Assembly (NCBI RefSeq): GCF_021458635.1
Contig: NZ_JAIRDQ010000009.1
Coordinates: forward strand, 124,001 to 188,000
Length of the DNA stretch: 64,000 bases
Reading direction: 5' to 3'
DNA from: Bradyrhizobium monzae
GTDB lineage: Bacteria > Pseudomonadota > Alphaproteobacteria > Rhizobiales > Xanthobacteraceae
The position numbers were made by a program, and so were the translations under genes. The notes beneath the pieces were generated by a model, which was not told the origin of the DNA, did no database searches, and saw nothing but the letters and a program-made list of their open reading frames with translations. This document shows, piece after piece, positions 52,237-59,769 of the stretch; within the stretch, counting starts at the first letter, position 1; each line of letters begins with the position of its first letter.

Positions 52237-53574
52237 ATGACCACGATCCTGAAAAGCCTGCCCAAGGGTGAGAAAGTCGGCATCGCGTTTTCGGGCGGCC
52301 TCGACACCTCAGCGGCGCTGCTCTGGATGAAGCAAAAGGGCGCGCGCTGCTACGCCTATACCGCCAATCTCGGCCAGCCCGACGAGGCCGATTACAACGA
52401 GATCCCGCGCAAGGCGGAAGCGTTCGGTGCCGAGAAGGCCGTGCTGGTCGATTGCCGCACGCAGCTCGTCCACGAAGGCATCGCCGCGATCCAGTCGGGC
52501 GCCTTCCACATCTCGACCGGCGGCATCACTTATTTCAACACCACGCCGCTCGGGCGCGCCGTCACCGGCACGATGCTGGTCGCGGCGATGAAGGAAGACG
52601 GCGTCAACATCTGGGGCGACGGTTCGACCTTCAAGGGCAACGACATCGAGCGCTTCTATCGCTACGGCCTGCTGACCAACCCTTCCTTGCGCATCTACAA
52701 GCCCTGGCTTGACCAGCAGTTCATCGACGAACTCGGCGGCCGCGCCGAGATGTCGGCGTTTATGACCGCGCAAGGCTTCGCCTACAAGATGAGCGCCGAG
52801 AAGGCGTATTCGACCGACAGCAATCTGCTCGGCGCCACGCACGAGGCCAAGGATCTCGAAAGCCTCGACAGTGGCATCAAGATCGTCAACCCGATCATGG
52901 GCGTGCCGTTCTGGCGCGACGATTGCGTTGTGAAGGCCGAGAAGGTCGTCGTGCGTTTCGAGGAAGGTCAGCCCACGGCGCTGAACGGCAAGACCTTCTC
53001 TGATCCCGTTGCGCTGTTCCTCGAAGCCAATGCGATCGGCGGACGTCACGGCCTAGGCATGAGCGATCAGATCGAGAACCGCATCATCGAGGCCAAGAGC
53101 CGCGGCATTTATGAAGCGCCCGGCATGGCGCTTTTGCATATTGCTTATGAGCGCCTCGTCACCGGCATCCACAACGAGGATACGATCGAGCAATACCGCA
53201 TCAGCGGCATGCGCCTCGGCCGTCTGCTCTACCAGGGCCGCTGGTTCGACCCGCAAGCCCTGATGCTGCGCGAGACCGCGCAACGCTATGTCGCAAGCGC
53301 CGTCACCGGTGAGGTGACTCTGGAGCTGCGCCGCGGCAACGATTATTCGATCCTCAACACCGAGAGCCCGAACCTCACCTATGCGCCGGAGCGGCTCAGC
53401 ATGGAGAAGGTCGAGGATGCCCCCTTCACGCCCGCCGACCGCATCGGCCAGCTCACCATGCGCAATCTCGACATCGCCGACACGCGGACGAAGCTCGGTC
53501 TCTATTCGAAGACGGGCCTGTTGTCGGGCAGCGAAGGCTCGCAGATCTTCAAGCTGGAGAACGACAAGGGTTGA
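52237..53574 (+). CDS. argG: argininosuccinate synthase
   Basis: Condenses citrulline and aspartate with ATP. 445 residues, the long E. coli-like type (447). The ATP pyrophosphatase loop is GIAFSGGLDTSAAL at residues 17-30. ARCYAYTANLGQPDEADYNEIPRKA and STGGITYFNTTPLGRAVTGTML follow, and the C-terminal region has GLLSGSEGSQIFKLEN. It stands alone, far from argF or argH, which is usual in alphaproteobacteria. A family A repeat and a strong terminator follow the stop codon. Confidence 0.97.
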   Translation: MTTILKSLPKGEKVGIAFSGGLDTSAALLWMKQKGARCYAYTANLGQPDEADYNEIPRKAEAFGAEKAVLVDCRTQLVHEGIAAIQSGAFHISTGGITYFNTTPLGRAVTGTMLVAAMKEDGVNIWGDGSTFKGNDIERFYRYGLLTNPSLRIYKPWLDQQFIDELGGRAEMSAFMTAQGFAYKMSAEKAYSTDSNLLGATHEAKDLESLDSGIKIVNPIMGVPFWRDDCVVKAEKVVVRFEEGQPTALNGKTFSDPVALFLEANAIGGRHGLGMSDQIENRIIEAKSRGIYEAPGMALLHIAYERLVTGIHNEDTIEQYRISGMRLGRLLYQGRWFDPQALMLRETAQRYVASAVTGEVTLELRRGNDYSILNTESPNLTYAPERLSMEKVEDAPFTPADRIGQLTMRNLDIADTRTKLGLYSKTGLLSGSEGSQIFKLENDKG

Positions 53575-53599
53575 AGTAAACCGCGACTGCCGCCTCATT

Positions 53600-53684
53600 C
53601 GTCATTGCGAGCGAAGCGAAGCAATCCAGAATATCTCCGCAGCGACAGTCTGATTGCTTCGTCGCTTAGCTCCTCGCAATGACG
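53600..53684. repeat. intergenic palindromic repeat, family A, copy 5
   Basis: 85 bp after argG. It starts CGTCATTGCGAG and ends CTCGCAATGACG. One base is missing in the inner arm (TCTGATTGC instead of TCTGGATTGC), so the inner stem is weakened. It is directly followed by a strong terminator. Confidence 0.86.
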
Positions 53685-53686
53685 AA

Positions 53687-53716
53687 AAAATGGCCGGGAT
53701 TGCTCCCGGCCATTTT
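53687..53716. terminator. bidirectional intrinsic terminator, ATGGCCGGG type
   Basis: Perfect 13-bp stem AAAATGGCCGGGA / TCCCGGCCATTTT with a 4-nt loop, between convergent argG and the OmpA-family gene. The A/T runs on both sides allow use in both directions. It is nearly the same as 16638-16667. Confidence 0.88.
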
Positions 53717-53731
53717 CCTTTTGCGATGTGC

Positions 53732-55909
53732 TTACTGCCGCGGCGGCGGAGGTGGTGCCGCGTTGGCCTGGCCGCCGTTGAGCAGCGGGGTGATGCGGCG
53801 GACGGTGACGCGGCGGTTGATGAGGCTCGGGCCGTCCGTCTGCTCCTTCAGGTACTGCTTGCCGTAGCCCTGCGACGTCAGGTTCTCCGCCGGCACATTG
53901 AACTGCTGGGTCAGCAATTCGGCCGCGGCCTGCGCCCGGCGATCCGACAGCGACAGATTGTCGACGTCGTTGCCGACCGCATCGGTGTGGCCCTCGATCA
54001 GGAACACCTCCTGCGGGTTGGCCTGGATCGCCTGGTTGATGCCGTCGGCGATCACCTGCAGCCGCGCCGCCTGGTCCGGCGGGATGGTCCACGATCCCGT
54101 CTCGAAGTTGATCGTGTTGACGTCGATGCTCGGCATCGCCATGCGGACGTTCGGCGAGTAGCGGATCTCGTCGAGCGAGTAGCGTCGATCGATCCGCTGC
54201 ACCGGCGGGGCCCGCATCGTGTCGTAGATCACCTGCGGCGAGGCCTCCTGGGCGTCGACGATGTAGCGATCGTAGGGGATGTTGACCACCGGCGGCGGCA
54301 CGTCGACATAGAAGCCGCCGACCGCGCGCGGATCGCGGTAGGTGTTGTCGATGATGACGAGCTCGCGTCCGCGCTGATCTCTGCGGATACGGCGCATCAG
54401 GCTCCCGTCCGGACCGACCACCGTGATGATCTCGGTGCCGTCAGGACGGATCACGACCGTGCGGGTTTCACCGCCGACCGTCTCGGTGCGGATGTCGCGG
54501 GCGCCATAGCGGAAGCGATAGAGATCGTTGCCGCGGACATATTCCTGACCGCTGGGGTCGCGGATGATGATGCGGTCCGGCTCGGTGTAGATGGTGCGAC
54601 CGCCTTCGACGACCTCCTGCCGCTGATTGCGGTAGTCGGCGATGGTGGCGCCGATCACGGCACCGGCGACCACGCCCGCACCGATCGCAAGCGGCGTCAG
54701 GTCACGCTGCTGCGGACGCGGCGGAGGCGGCAGCGGCGCTGCGACCGTCGGCGCGGCGCGGAAGGCTGGGGTGACCGTCGGCGGCGCGTATTGCGCCTTG
54801 TTGGGCGGTGGCGTGGCCGCTGCCGAACCGGGGACGACAGAGGGCGCCACGGCGCCAACCGGAGGCGTCGGCCGAGCCGGCCCGCCCGCTTGCGGTGCCG
54901 CAGGCGGTGCTCCGGCAGCGGGCGCGCCGGCGGGCGGCGTTCCACCCTGGCGTCCGGGAGGCGAAGTTACCGCGCCGCCGGGAGCCGGCGTTGCCGTCGG
55001 GGCCGGGGCGGCACCCGGAGCCGGTGTTCCGGCGGCGGGCGGAGCGCCGGGACGTCCGGGAGGTGTGGTGCCGGGCGCTGGGGTTGCGGCCGGAGCTGGG
55101 GTTGCGCCTGGAGCCGGTGTTCCGGCGGCCGGCGGAGCGCCGGGACGTCCCGGTGGCCTGCTGCCAGGCGCTGGCGTTGCGGACGGCGCGGGTGAGGTCG
55201 TCGGAGCCGGAGGCGTCCCCGGGCGAGCGGCCGGCGCTGCGGGCGTCGGAGTGGGGGTTGCCGTCGGGGCCGGCGTTACATTGGGCGCAGGCCGCGCCCC
55301 AGCAGCCGGCGGCGCGGCTACGGGAGGCGGAGGTGTCGGCGTAGCAGCCGGACGCGCCGGCGCGGCCGCTGGCGGCGGGGGTGGTGGTGTCGGTGCATGC
55401 TGCTGCGGGCCCGCAGCCGGAGGTGGCGGTGTCGGCGTGGCAGTCGGACGGGCCGGCGCTGCTGTGGGCGGCGGAGGAGGTGTCGGCGCATGTTGCTGCG
55501 GAGCCGCGGCCGGAGGCGGCGTCGGCGGCTTGGGTGCAGCAGGCGGCGGCGGGGGCGGTGGAGGAGCCTGACGAGTCGCGGGCGGCGGAGCCGGCGGCGT
55601 CGGACGTGCCGGCGCAGCAGCCGGCGGAGGTGCGGCGGGCGGATGCGGCGGGGCAGCCGCGGGCGGCGGTGCGGCCGGGGCCTTGGGCGCAGCAGGCGGC
55701 GGCGGAGGCGGGGTCGCCGGACGTGCGGCCGGCGGTGGTCCCTTTGGCGCTTCCTTGGGAGGCTGCTTCGGTTTTCCGTCAGGGCCCAATTCTGGCTGAG
55801 CCTGCGCGACCACGAGCGGCGGTGCGCTTTGCGCATGCGATGCGGAGCTTGCAAATTGCATCGCGGTCAGAGCCGTCGTGGCAAGCAGCACGAAACGAAG
55901 GTTGGTCAT
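53732..55909 (-). CDS. OmpA-family outer-membrane protein with long Pro/Ala-rich repeat tract
   Basis: 725 residues. A signal peptide (MTNLRFVLLATTALTAMQFASSASHAQ) is followed by a low-complexity region at about residues 45-400, made of Pro, Ala, Thr and Gly, with tandem units such as QQHAPTPPPPP and GRPGAPPAAGTPAPG. Then comes a Gly-rich segment (AIGAGVVAGAVIGATIADYRNQ) and a beta-rich middle part (DRIIIRDPSGQEYVRGNDLYRFRYGARD). The C-terminal OmpA domain has FLIEGHTDAVGNDVDNLSLSDRRAQ and should bind peptidoglycan. The ATG at 55909 follows GGGGAAG. The length of the tract probably varies between strains. Confidence 0.9.
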   Translation of the reverse strand: MTNLRFVLLATTALTAMQFASSASHAQSAPPLVVAQAQPELGPDGKPKQPPKEAPKGPPPAARPATPPPPPPAAPKAPAAPPPAAAPPHPPAAPPPAAAPARPTPPAPPPATRQAPPPPPPPPAAPKPPTPPPAAAPQQHAPTPPPPPTAAPARPTATPTPPPPAAGPQQHAPTPPPPPPAAAPARPAATPTPPPPVAAPPAAGARPAPNVTPAPTATPTPTPAAPAARPGTPPAPTTSPAPSATPAPGSRPPGRPGAPPAAGTPAPGATPAPAATPAPGTTPPGRPGAPPAAGTPAPGAAPAPTATPAPGGAVTSPPGRQGGTPPAGAPAAGAPPAAPQAGGPARPTPPVGAVAPSVVPGSAAATPPPNKAQYAPPTVTPAFRAAPTVAAPLPPPPRPQQRDLTPLAIGAGVVAGAVIGATIADYRNQRQEVVEGGRTIYTEPDRIIIRDPSGQEYVRGNDLYRFRYGARDIRTETVGGETRTVVIRPDGTEIITVVGPDGSLMRRIRRDQRGRELVIIDNTYRDPRAVGGFYVDVPPPVVNIPYDRYIVDAQEASPQVIYDTMRAPPVQRIDRRYSLDEIRYSPNVRMAMPSIDVNTINFETGSWTIPPDQAARLQVIADGINQAIQANPQEVFLIEGHTDAVGNDVDNLSLSDRRAQAAAELLTQQFNVPAENLTSQGYGKQYLKEQTDGPSLINRRVTVRRITPLLNGGQANAAPPPPPRQ

Positions 55910-56055
55910 GTGGTTCAACTTCCCCGGAAGGTTCTTTGACGAAGTCTTGGTTTGACGAAGTCTTGGATTGACGAAGTATTGGAATGAACGGCTACGCGTT
56001 AGGCCGCATTGTGGCGGGCGAAGACATTGCGTCGCGATTTATTTCTGCATGCAAA

Positions 56056-56376
56056 TCATGTCATACGAACAACGTTCATTGCGTATTCAGGCGCAGCTTG
56101 CAATCGCCTCACATGTGATCGCTCGTCTGACATGTGGCCCTGCGGCGAATTGGCATCCGTCGCGGGATTCGGCGTCAGCGGACCGTTCGGTCGGCGCGAC
56201 GGAATCTCTTCAGGCATGCGGCCGGGCAATTCATCGGGCCGCGGCGATTCGCCGGGCTCGTGCACCGGCGGCGTGATTTCAGGTTGCGGATTGCCCGGTG
56301 GAATTCCAGGCGGTGGCTCGCCGGGCGTGCCGGGTGTCGATGGCGGTATCTCGGGCGGTTCAATCGGCATCGGCAT
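56056..56376 (-). CDS. small proline-rich protein of unknown function
   Basis: Possible protein of 106 residues starting MPMPIEPPEIPPSTPGTPG. It is rich in Pro, Glu and Gly, with units PGTPGEPPPGIPPGNP, EPGESPRPDELPGRMPEEIPSR and NGPLTPNPATDANSPQ. No signal peptide or membrane segment is visible. Small proteins with such PPGIPPG repeats do seem to be common in Bradyrhizobium, but I cannot confirm this. The start is weak, with no ribosome-binding site; a TTG ten codons upstream (56406) is an alternative. It may be non-coding. The flank 55910-56055 holds nothing I can support. Confidence 0.45.
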   Translation of the reverse strand: MPMPIEPPEIPPSTPGTPGEPPPGIPPGNPQPEITPPVHEPGESPRPDELPGRMPEEIPSRRPNGPLTPNPATDANSPQGHMSDERSHVRRLQAAPEYAMNVVRMT

Positions 56377-56442
56377 CACAAAGATCAGTTGTCGCGAGAA
56401 CGACAACGATGATGCCGCGCCGATGTTCCCCGTCGCGCCGCG

Positions 56443-56829
56443 CTATTCCGGCGCGTGACAGACCGCCTCGATGTTGTGGCCGTCGGGGTCCAGCACGAAG
56501 GCGCCATAATAGTTGGCGTGATAATGCGGGCGAAGGCCGGGCGGCCCGTTGTCGCGGCCACCGGCGGCCATCGCAGCCTTGTAGAACGCGTCGACCGTGG
56601 CGCGGTCCTTCGCGAGGATTGCGACATGCACCGGCTTGTTCATCGCGCCCTCGCCGCCGATCCAGAAATCGGGCTTGCCGCCGGCGCCGAAACCTGCCGC
56701 CGCGGCGTGACCGGTTTGCTCTTCCGTGACTTCCATAATCAGGCTGTAGTCGAGCGGCGCCAGTGCCTTGCTGTAGAACGCTTTCGCGGCCTCATAGTCG
56801 GAGACGGACAGGCCCAAATGATCGATCAT
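56443..56829 (-). CDS. VOC superfamily protein (glyoxalase/bleomycin-resistance fold)
   Basis: 128 residues. The two beta-alpha-beta-beta-beta modules are visible: MIDHLGLSVSDYEAAKAFYSKALAPLDYSLIME, and HVAILAKDRATVDAFYKAAMAAGG with NYYGAFVLDPDGHNIEAVCHAPE. Metal-ligand positions His (DHLG) and Glu (IEAV) are present. Such proteins act as lyases, dioxygenases or drug-binding proteins; the substrate cannot be told. Its start is 21 bases from the stop of the FkbM gene on the same strand, so they may share a transcript. Confidence 0.88.
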   Translation of the reverse strand: MIDHLGLSVSDYEAAKAFYSKALAPLDYSLIMEVTEEQTGHAAAAGFGAGGKPDFWIGGEGAMNKPVHVAILAKDRATVDAFYKAAMAAGGRDNGPPGLRPHYHANYYGAFVLDPDGHNIEAVCHAPE

Positions 56830-56850
56830 CGTAACCTCCGTGGTTCGTCG

Positions 56851-57708
56851 TCAGCGTGACAGGAACGTATTGCTTCGTGTCTTGCGCGCAATGGTAAAGC
56901 CGCGCGCGACCATGTCAGCGATACAATCTTGCTGCCATTCGTTTTGTGACAGATGCTCGATCACGACCGCGCGCGGCCACAGCGCTTGCGGCGCGTCGCG
57001 GAAGAAGCCGATCAGCACGCGGTCCTCAAAACCCTCGACGTCGATCTTGAGCGAATCGACTTGCGTAACGCCGGCTTCATCGAGAATGCGTGTGAGCCGC
57101 AGCGATGGCACCTTGATCGCATCCCGGCTGGCCGCGCCGGTCACGACGTGCGTGGCGCCGAGATTGCCGCCGCCGCTTTCGATCATCAGCTCGCCGTCGC
57201 TGTCGCCCGCGGCGGCCTGCACCAGGCGCACTTGCGTCGCGTTCGATGCGGCATGGTTGAACGAGAGCCGTCCAAAAGTCAGCGGATGCGGCTCGATCGC
57301 GATCACCTTGCCATTTGTGCCGACCTGCCGCGCCATCACCAATGCGAAGGTGCCGACATTGGCGCCGACATCGACGAACGTGCCGCCAGCCTGGGTGTGC
57401 TGGCGCAGGAAATCGAGCTCGTCGAGATTGTAGTCAGGGTTGAACAGCGCGCCGCGTTCGGTCGCGCTGCCCTGGTGATAGAAGCGGAATGAGGCGCCCT
57501 GATACTGCACGTCGATCGGGCCGCCGCGCAGCAGATTGACCAGCCGCGACATCCAGGGCCGGAACGCGCCGCGCTTCAGCCCCGATCCTTGCGCGAGGCG
57601 AATGATCGCGGCTTGCGCTGCGTTCGGCGCAAACGCGCCGAACGGCGCGGACGAAAGGGCGTTGTCGGGCGTCAAGCAGGCGATCCTCGTTGCAGGCGGC
57701 GCATGCAT
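56851..57708 (-). CDS. FkbM family methyltransferase
   Basis: 285 residues. The SAM-binding motif is TFVDVGANVGTFALVMARQVG, with VIAIEPHPLTFGRLSFN and the late motif DSLKIDVEGFEDRVLIGFF, all diagnostic of FkbM. The N-terminal 90 residues have no known motif. FkbM enzymes O-methylate sugars, lipids or secondary metabolites. The ATG at 57708 is the first one in frame; the TTG 24 bases earlier seems less likely. It lies 48 bases downstream of the ABC transporter gene on the same strand. Confidence 0.88.
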   Translation of the reverse strand: MHAPPATRIACLTPDNALSSAPFGAFAPNAAQAAIIRLAQGSGLKRGAFRPWMSRLVNLLRGGPIDVQYQGASFRFYHQGSATERGALFNPDYNLDELDFLRQHTQAGGTFVDVGANVGTFALVMARQVGTNGKVIAIEPHPLTFGRLSFNHAASNATQVRLVQAAAGDSDGELMIESGGGNLGATHVVTGAASRDAIKVPSLRLTRILDEAGVTQVDSLKIDVEGFEDRVLIGFFRDAPQALWPRAVVIEHLSQNEWQQDCIADMVARGFTIARKTRSNTFLSR

Positions 57709-57756
57709 AGCCGGTTTTGCCGGGGGCCACAATTTCGGTGTCGTCCCGGCGAAGCC

Positions 57757-59715
57757 TCACGCCGCCTTTTTCGCCGCCGGCTTGCGCTGGCGCAGGAAGT
57801 GGCCGAGCAGCTTGCGCCGGCCCTTGCGCGGGATCAGGTCGATGTCGCTGACGAGTTTTGCGCCGCCCTTGCGGCGCTCCAGCACGATCTTGCGGCTGTG
57901 GAAGGCCTCCAGCTCGACGCGATGCGCGACGCTGACGATGGTCGCCTTCGACAGCTCGTCGGTGACCATCTTCATCATCTTGTCCTGGCTCTTCTCGTCG
58001 AGCGCCGAGGTCGCTTCATCCAGCACGACGATGTCGGGGCTGTGCAGCAACAGCCGCGCGAAGGCGAGGCGCTGTTTCTCGCCGCCCGACAGCGTCTGGT
58101 CCCACGGCGCCTCTTCCTCGATCTTCTCTTTGAGATGGTCGAGGCCGACCTTGTGCAGGGCCTCGCCGATCTCCTCGACGGTCCAGTCGTCCTCGGCGCC
58201 GGGATAGGCCACCGCTCGGCGTAAGCTGCCTGAGGGCACGTAAGGTCGTTGCGGCAGCATGAACAGTCGCCGGTCGGGATGGAAATTGACGCTGCCGCCG
58301 CCCCATGGCCAGAGGCCCGCAATGGCGCGCACCAGCGTGCTCTTGCCGGTGCCGGATTCGCCGGCGACCAAAAGCCGTTCGCCGGGCTCGATCGCAACCT
58401 CGGTCTCGCCGACCACGGCGGTGCCGTCGTCGAGCGTGACGGAGAGGTCGTTCAGCTCCAGCATCGTCTCGTTGCCGGTCTCGCCGCGCTTGATGCGGCC
58501 GAAGCCGTCGCCCTGCTCGGCACGCTCGAGACCGTCGAGCGACATCATCAGCGAGGCGATGCGGCGGGCGCAGGCGTTCCAGTCGGCAAGCCGGGGATAA
58601 TTGTCGACCAGCCAGCCGAACGCACTTTGCACGATGGTGAAGGCGGAGGCCGCCTGCATCACCTGTCCGAGCGTCATGCTGCCGTCGAGGAATTTTGGCG
58701 CGCAGAGCAGCAGCGGTACCACGGGCGCAACGAGGCTCGAACCTTGCGACACCAGCGTGGTGCGCATGTGCTGGCCGGCGAGCCGCGCCCACTGCCGCAG
58801 CACGCTGGTGAAATTGCGGTCGATGCCGCCGCGTTCTTCTTCCTCACCGCCGAGCAGCGCGATGCTCTCGCCGTTCTCGCGCACGCGGGTCAGCGTATAG
58901 CGGAAATCGGCTTCGGCCTGGTTCTTGTCCTCGGAGACCTGCACGAATTGGCGGCCGATCACCAGGATCGAGCCCGAGGCGAATCCCGCATAGAGCATCG
59001 CGGCGATCACGAGGAAGCCGGGGATTGTGATCGATGATCCGCCAAGCGTCACGGTGAGTGCGCCGCCGATGGTCCACAGCACGACGATGAAGGTCGCGGC
59101 CGACAGCAGCGCCGAAGTCACGCCGGCGAGGAAGTCGACCGGCGAGTCCGTCGCAACGCGAAGATCCTCGGCGATCCGGTACTCCGGATTCTTGTGGTCG
59201 CCGCCGACGAGGTTGAGCTGGTAGTAGCGGCCGTTGGCGAGCCAGCGCGTCAGCACGCTTGCGGTGAGCCAGGCGCGCCAGCGCCGTTGGATACCCATGC
59301 GCGCAAATACCTGCGCCACGCCCAGCACGATGCTGCCGATTGCGAGCGGGAAGAACACCGCGGTGAGATGGAAGACCGTGGTCGCATCGCGCTTCTCGAT
59401 GGCGTCGAAGATCGCGCGATTCCAGACATTGATGCCGTATTGAAAGCCGACGGTCAGGACGATCAGCACGCCAAGGCCGATCGAGTAGAGCCACGCAAGA
59501 CGATCGCCGTTGCGTCCCCAGAAGCCGCGCGCGCTGATCCAGAAGCGGGTGAGAAGATAATCCTTGCGCGCCTGCTCGGCCTCTTCGGGCGACAGCTCGG
59601 GATCGGGCTCGACAATTTCGGGCGGCGGCGGCGCGATCTCGTCGCCGTCCTCGCCCTTGATGTCGACAATGGACGGCTCCTTGCCGTGTTCGCGCTTTGC
59701 GGTTCGCTTTTCCAT
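57757..59715 (-). CDS. ABC transporter, permease (SbmA/BacA-like) fused to ATPase
   Basis: 652 residues. After 55 polar residues come about six transmembrane helices at 65-360 (GDRLAWLYSIGLGVLIVLTVGFQYGIN, AVFFPLAIGSIVLGVAQVFA, and others), with NRAIFDAIEKRD and WLTASVLTRWLANGRYYQL typical of the SbmA/BacA-like peptide transporter domain. The C-terminal ATPase has Walker A GESGTGKST near residue 450, signature TLSGGEKQRLA near 542 and Walker B DIVVLDEATSALDE near 558. Relatives include BclA and ExsE of rhizobia, and Rv1819c. The hybrid kinase gene lies 54 bases upstream on the same strand, so the two may be co-expressed. Peptide or B12-like import is possible. Confidence 0.9.
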   Translation of the reverse strand: MEKRTAKREHGKEPSIVDIKGEDGDEIAPPPPEIVEPDPELSPEEAEQARKDYLLTRFWISARGFWGRNGDRLAWLYSIGLGVLIVLTVGFQYGINVWNRAIFDAIEKRDATTVFHLTAVFFPLAIGSIVLGVAQVFARMGIQRRWRAWLTASVLTRWLANGRYYQLNLVGGDHKNPEYRIAEDLRVATDSPVDFLAGVTSALLSAATFIVVLWTIGGALTVTLGGSSITIPGFLVIAAMLYAGFASGSILVIGRQFVQVSEDKNQAEADFRYTLTRVRENGESIALLGGEEEERGGIDRNFTSVLRQWARLAGQHMRTTLVSQGSSLVAPVVPLLLCAPKFLDGSMTLGQVMQAASAFTIVQSAFGWLVDNYPRLADWNACARRIASLMMSLDGLERAEQGDGFGRIKRGETGNETMLELNDLSVTLDDGTAVVGETEVAIEPGERLLVAGESGTGKSTLVRAIAGLWPWGGGSVNFHPDRRLFMLPQRPYVPSGSLRRAVAYPGAEDDWTVEEIGEALHKVGLDHLKEKIEEEAPWDQTLSGGEKQRLAFARLLLHSPDIVVLDEATSALDEKSQDKMMKMVTDELSKATIVSVAHRVELEAFHSRKIVLERRKGGAKLVSDIDLIPRKGRRKLLGHFLRQRKPAAKKAA

Positions 59716-59769
59716 GGCCGGATAACGCGAGAGAAATCAGCCGGTTCCCTTGGGTTCCCCAAGACCCGC

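Noticed and set aside
34946..53684. CRISPR array from repeated sequence
   Set aside because: The copies are 79-125 bp palindromes separated by kilobases of genes, without regular spacers or cas genes.
53654..55195. 513-codon and nearby Gly/Ala-rich plus-strand ORFs (such as 54642-55571)
   Set aside because: They arise from the Pro/Ala tract of the OmpA-family gene read on the other strand; the Gly-rich repeat is a mirror of Pro codons.
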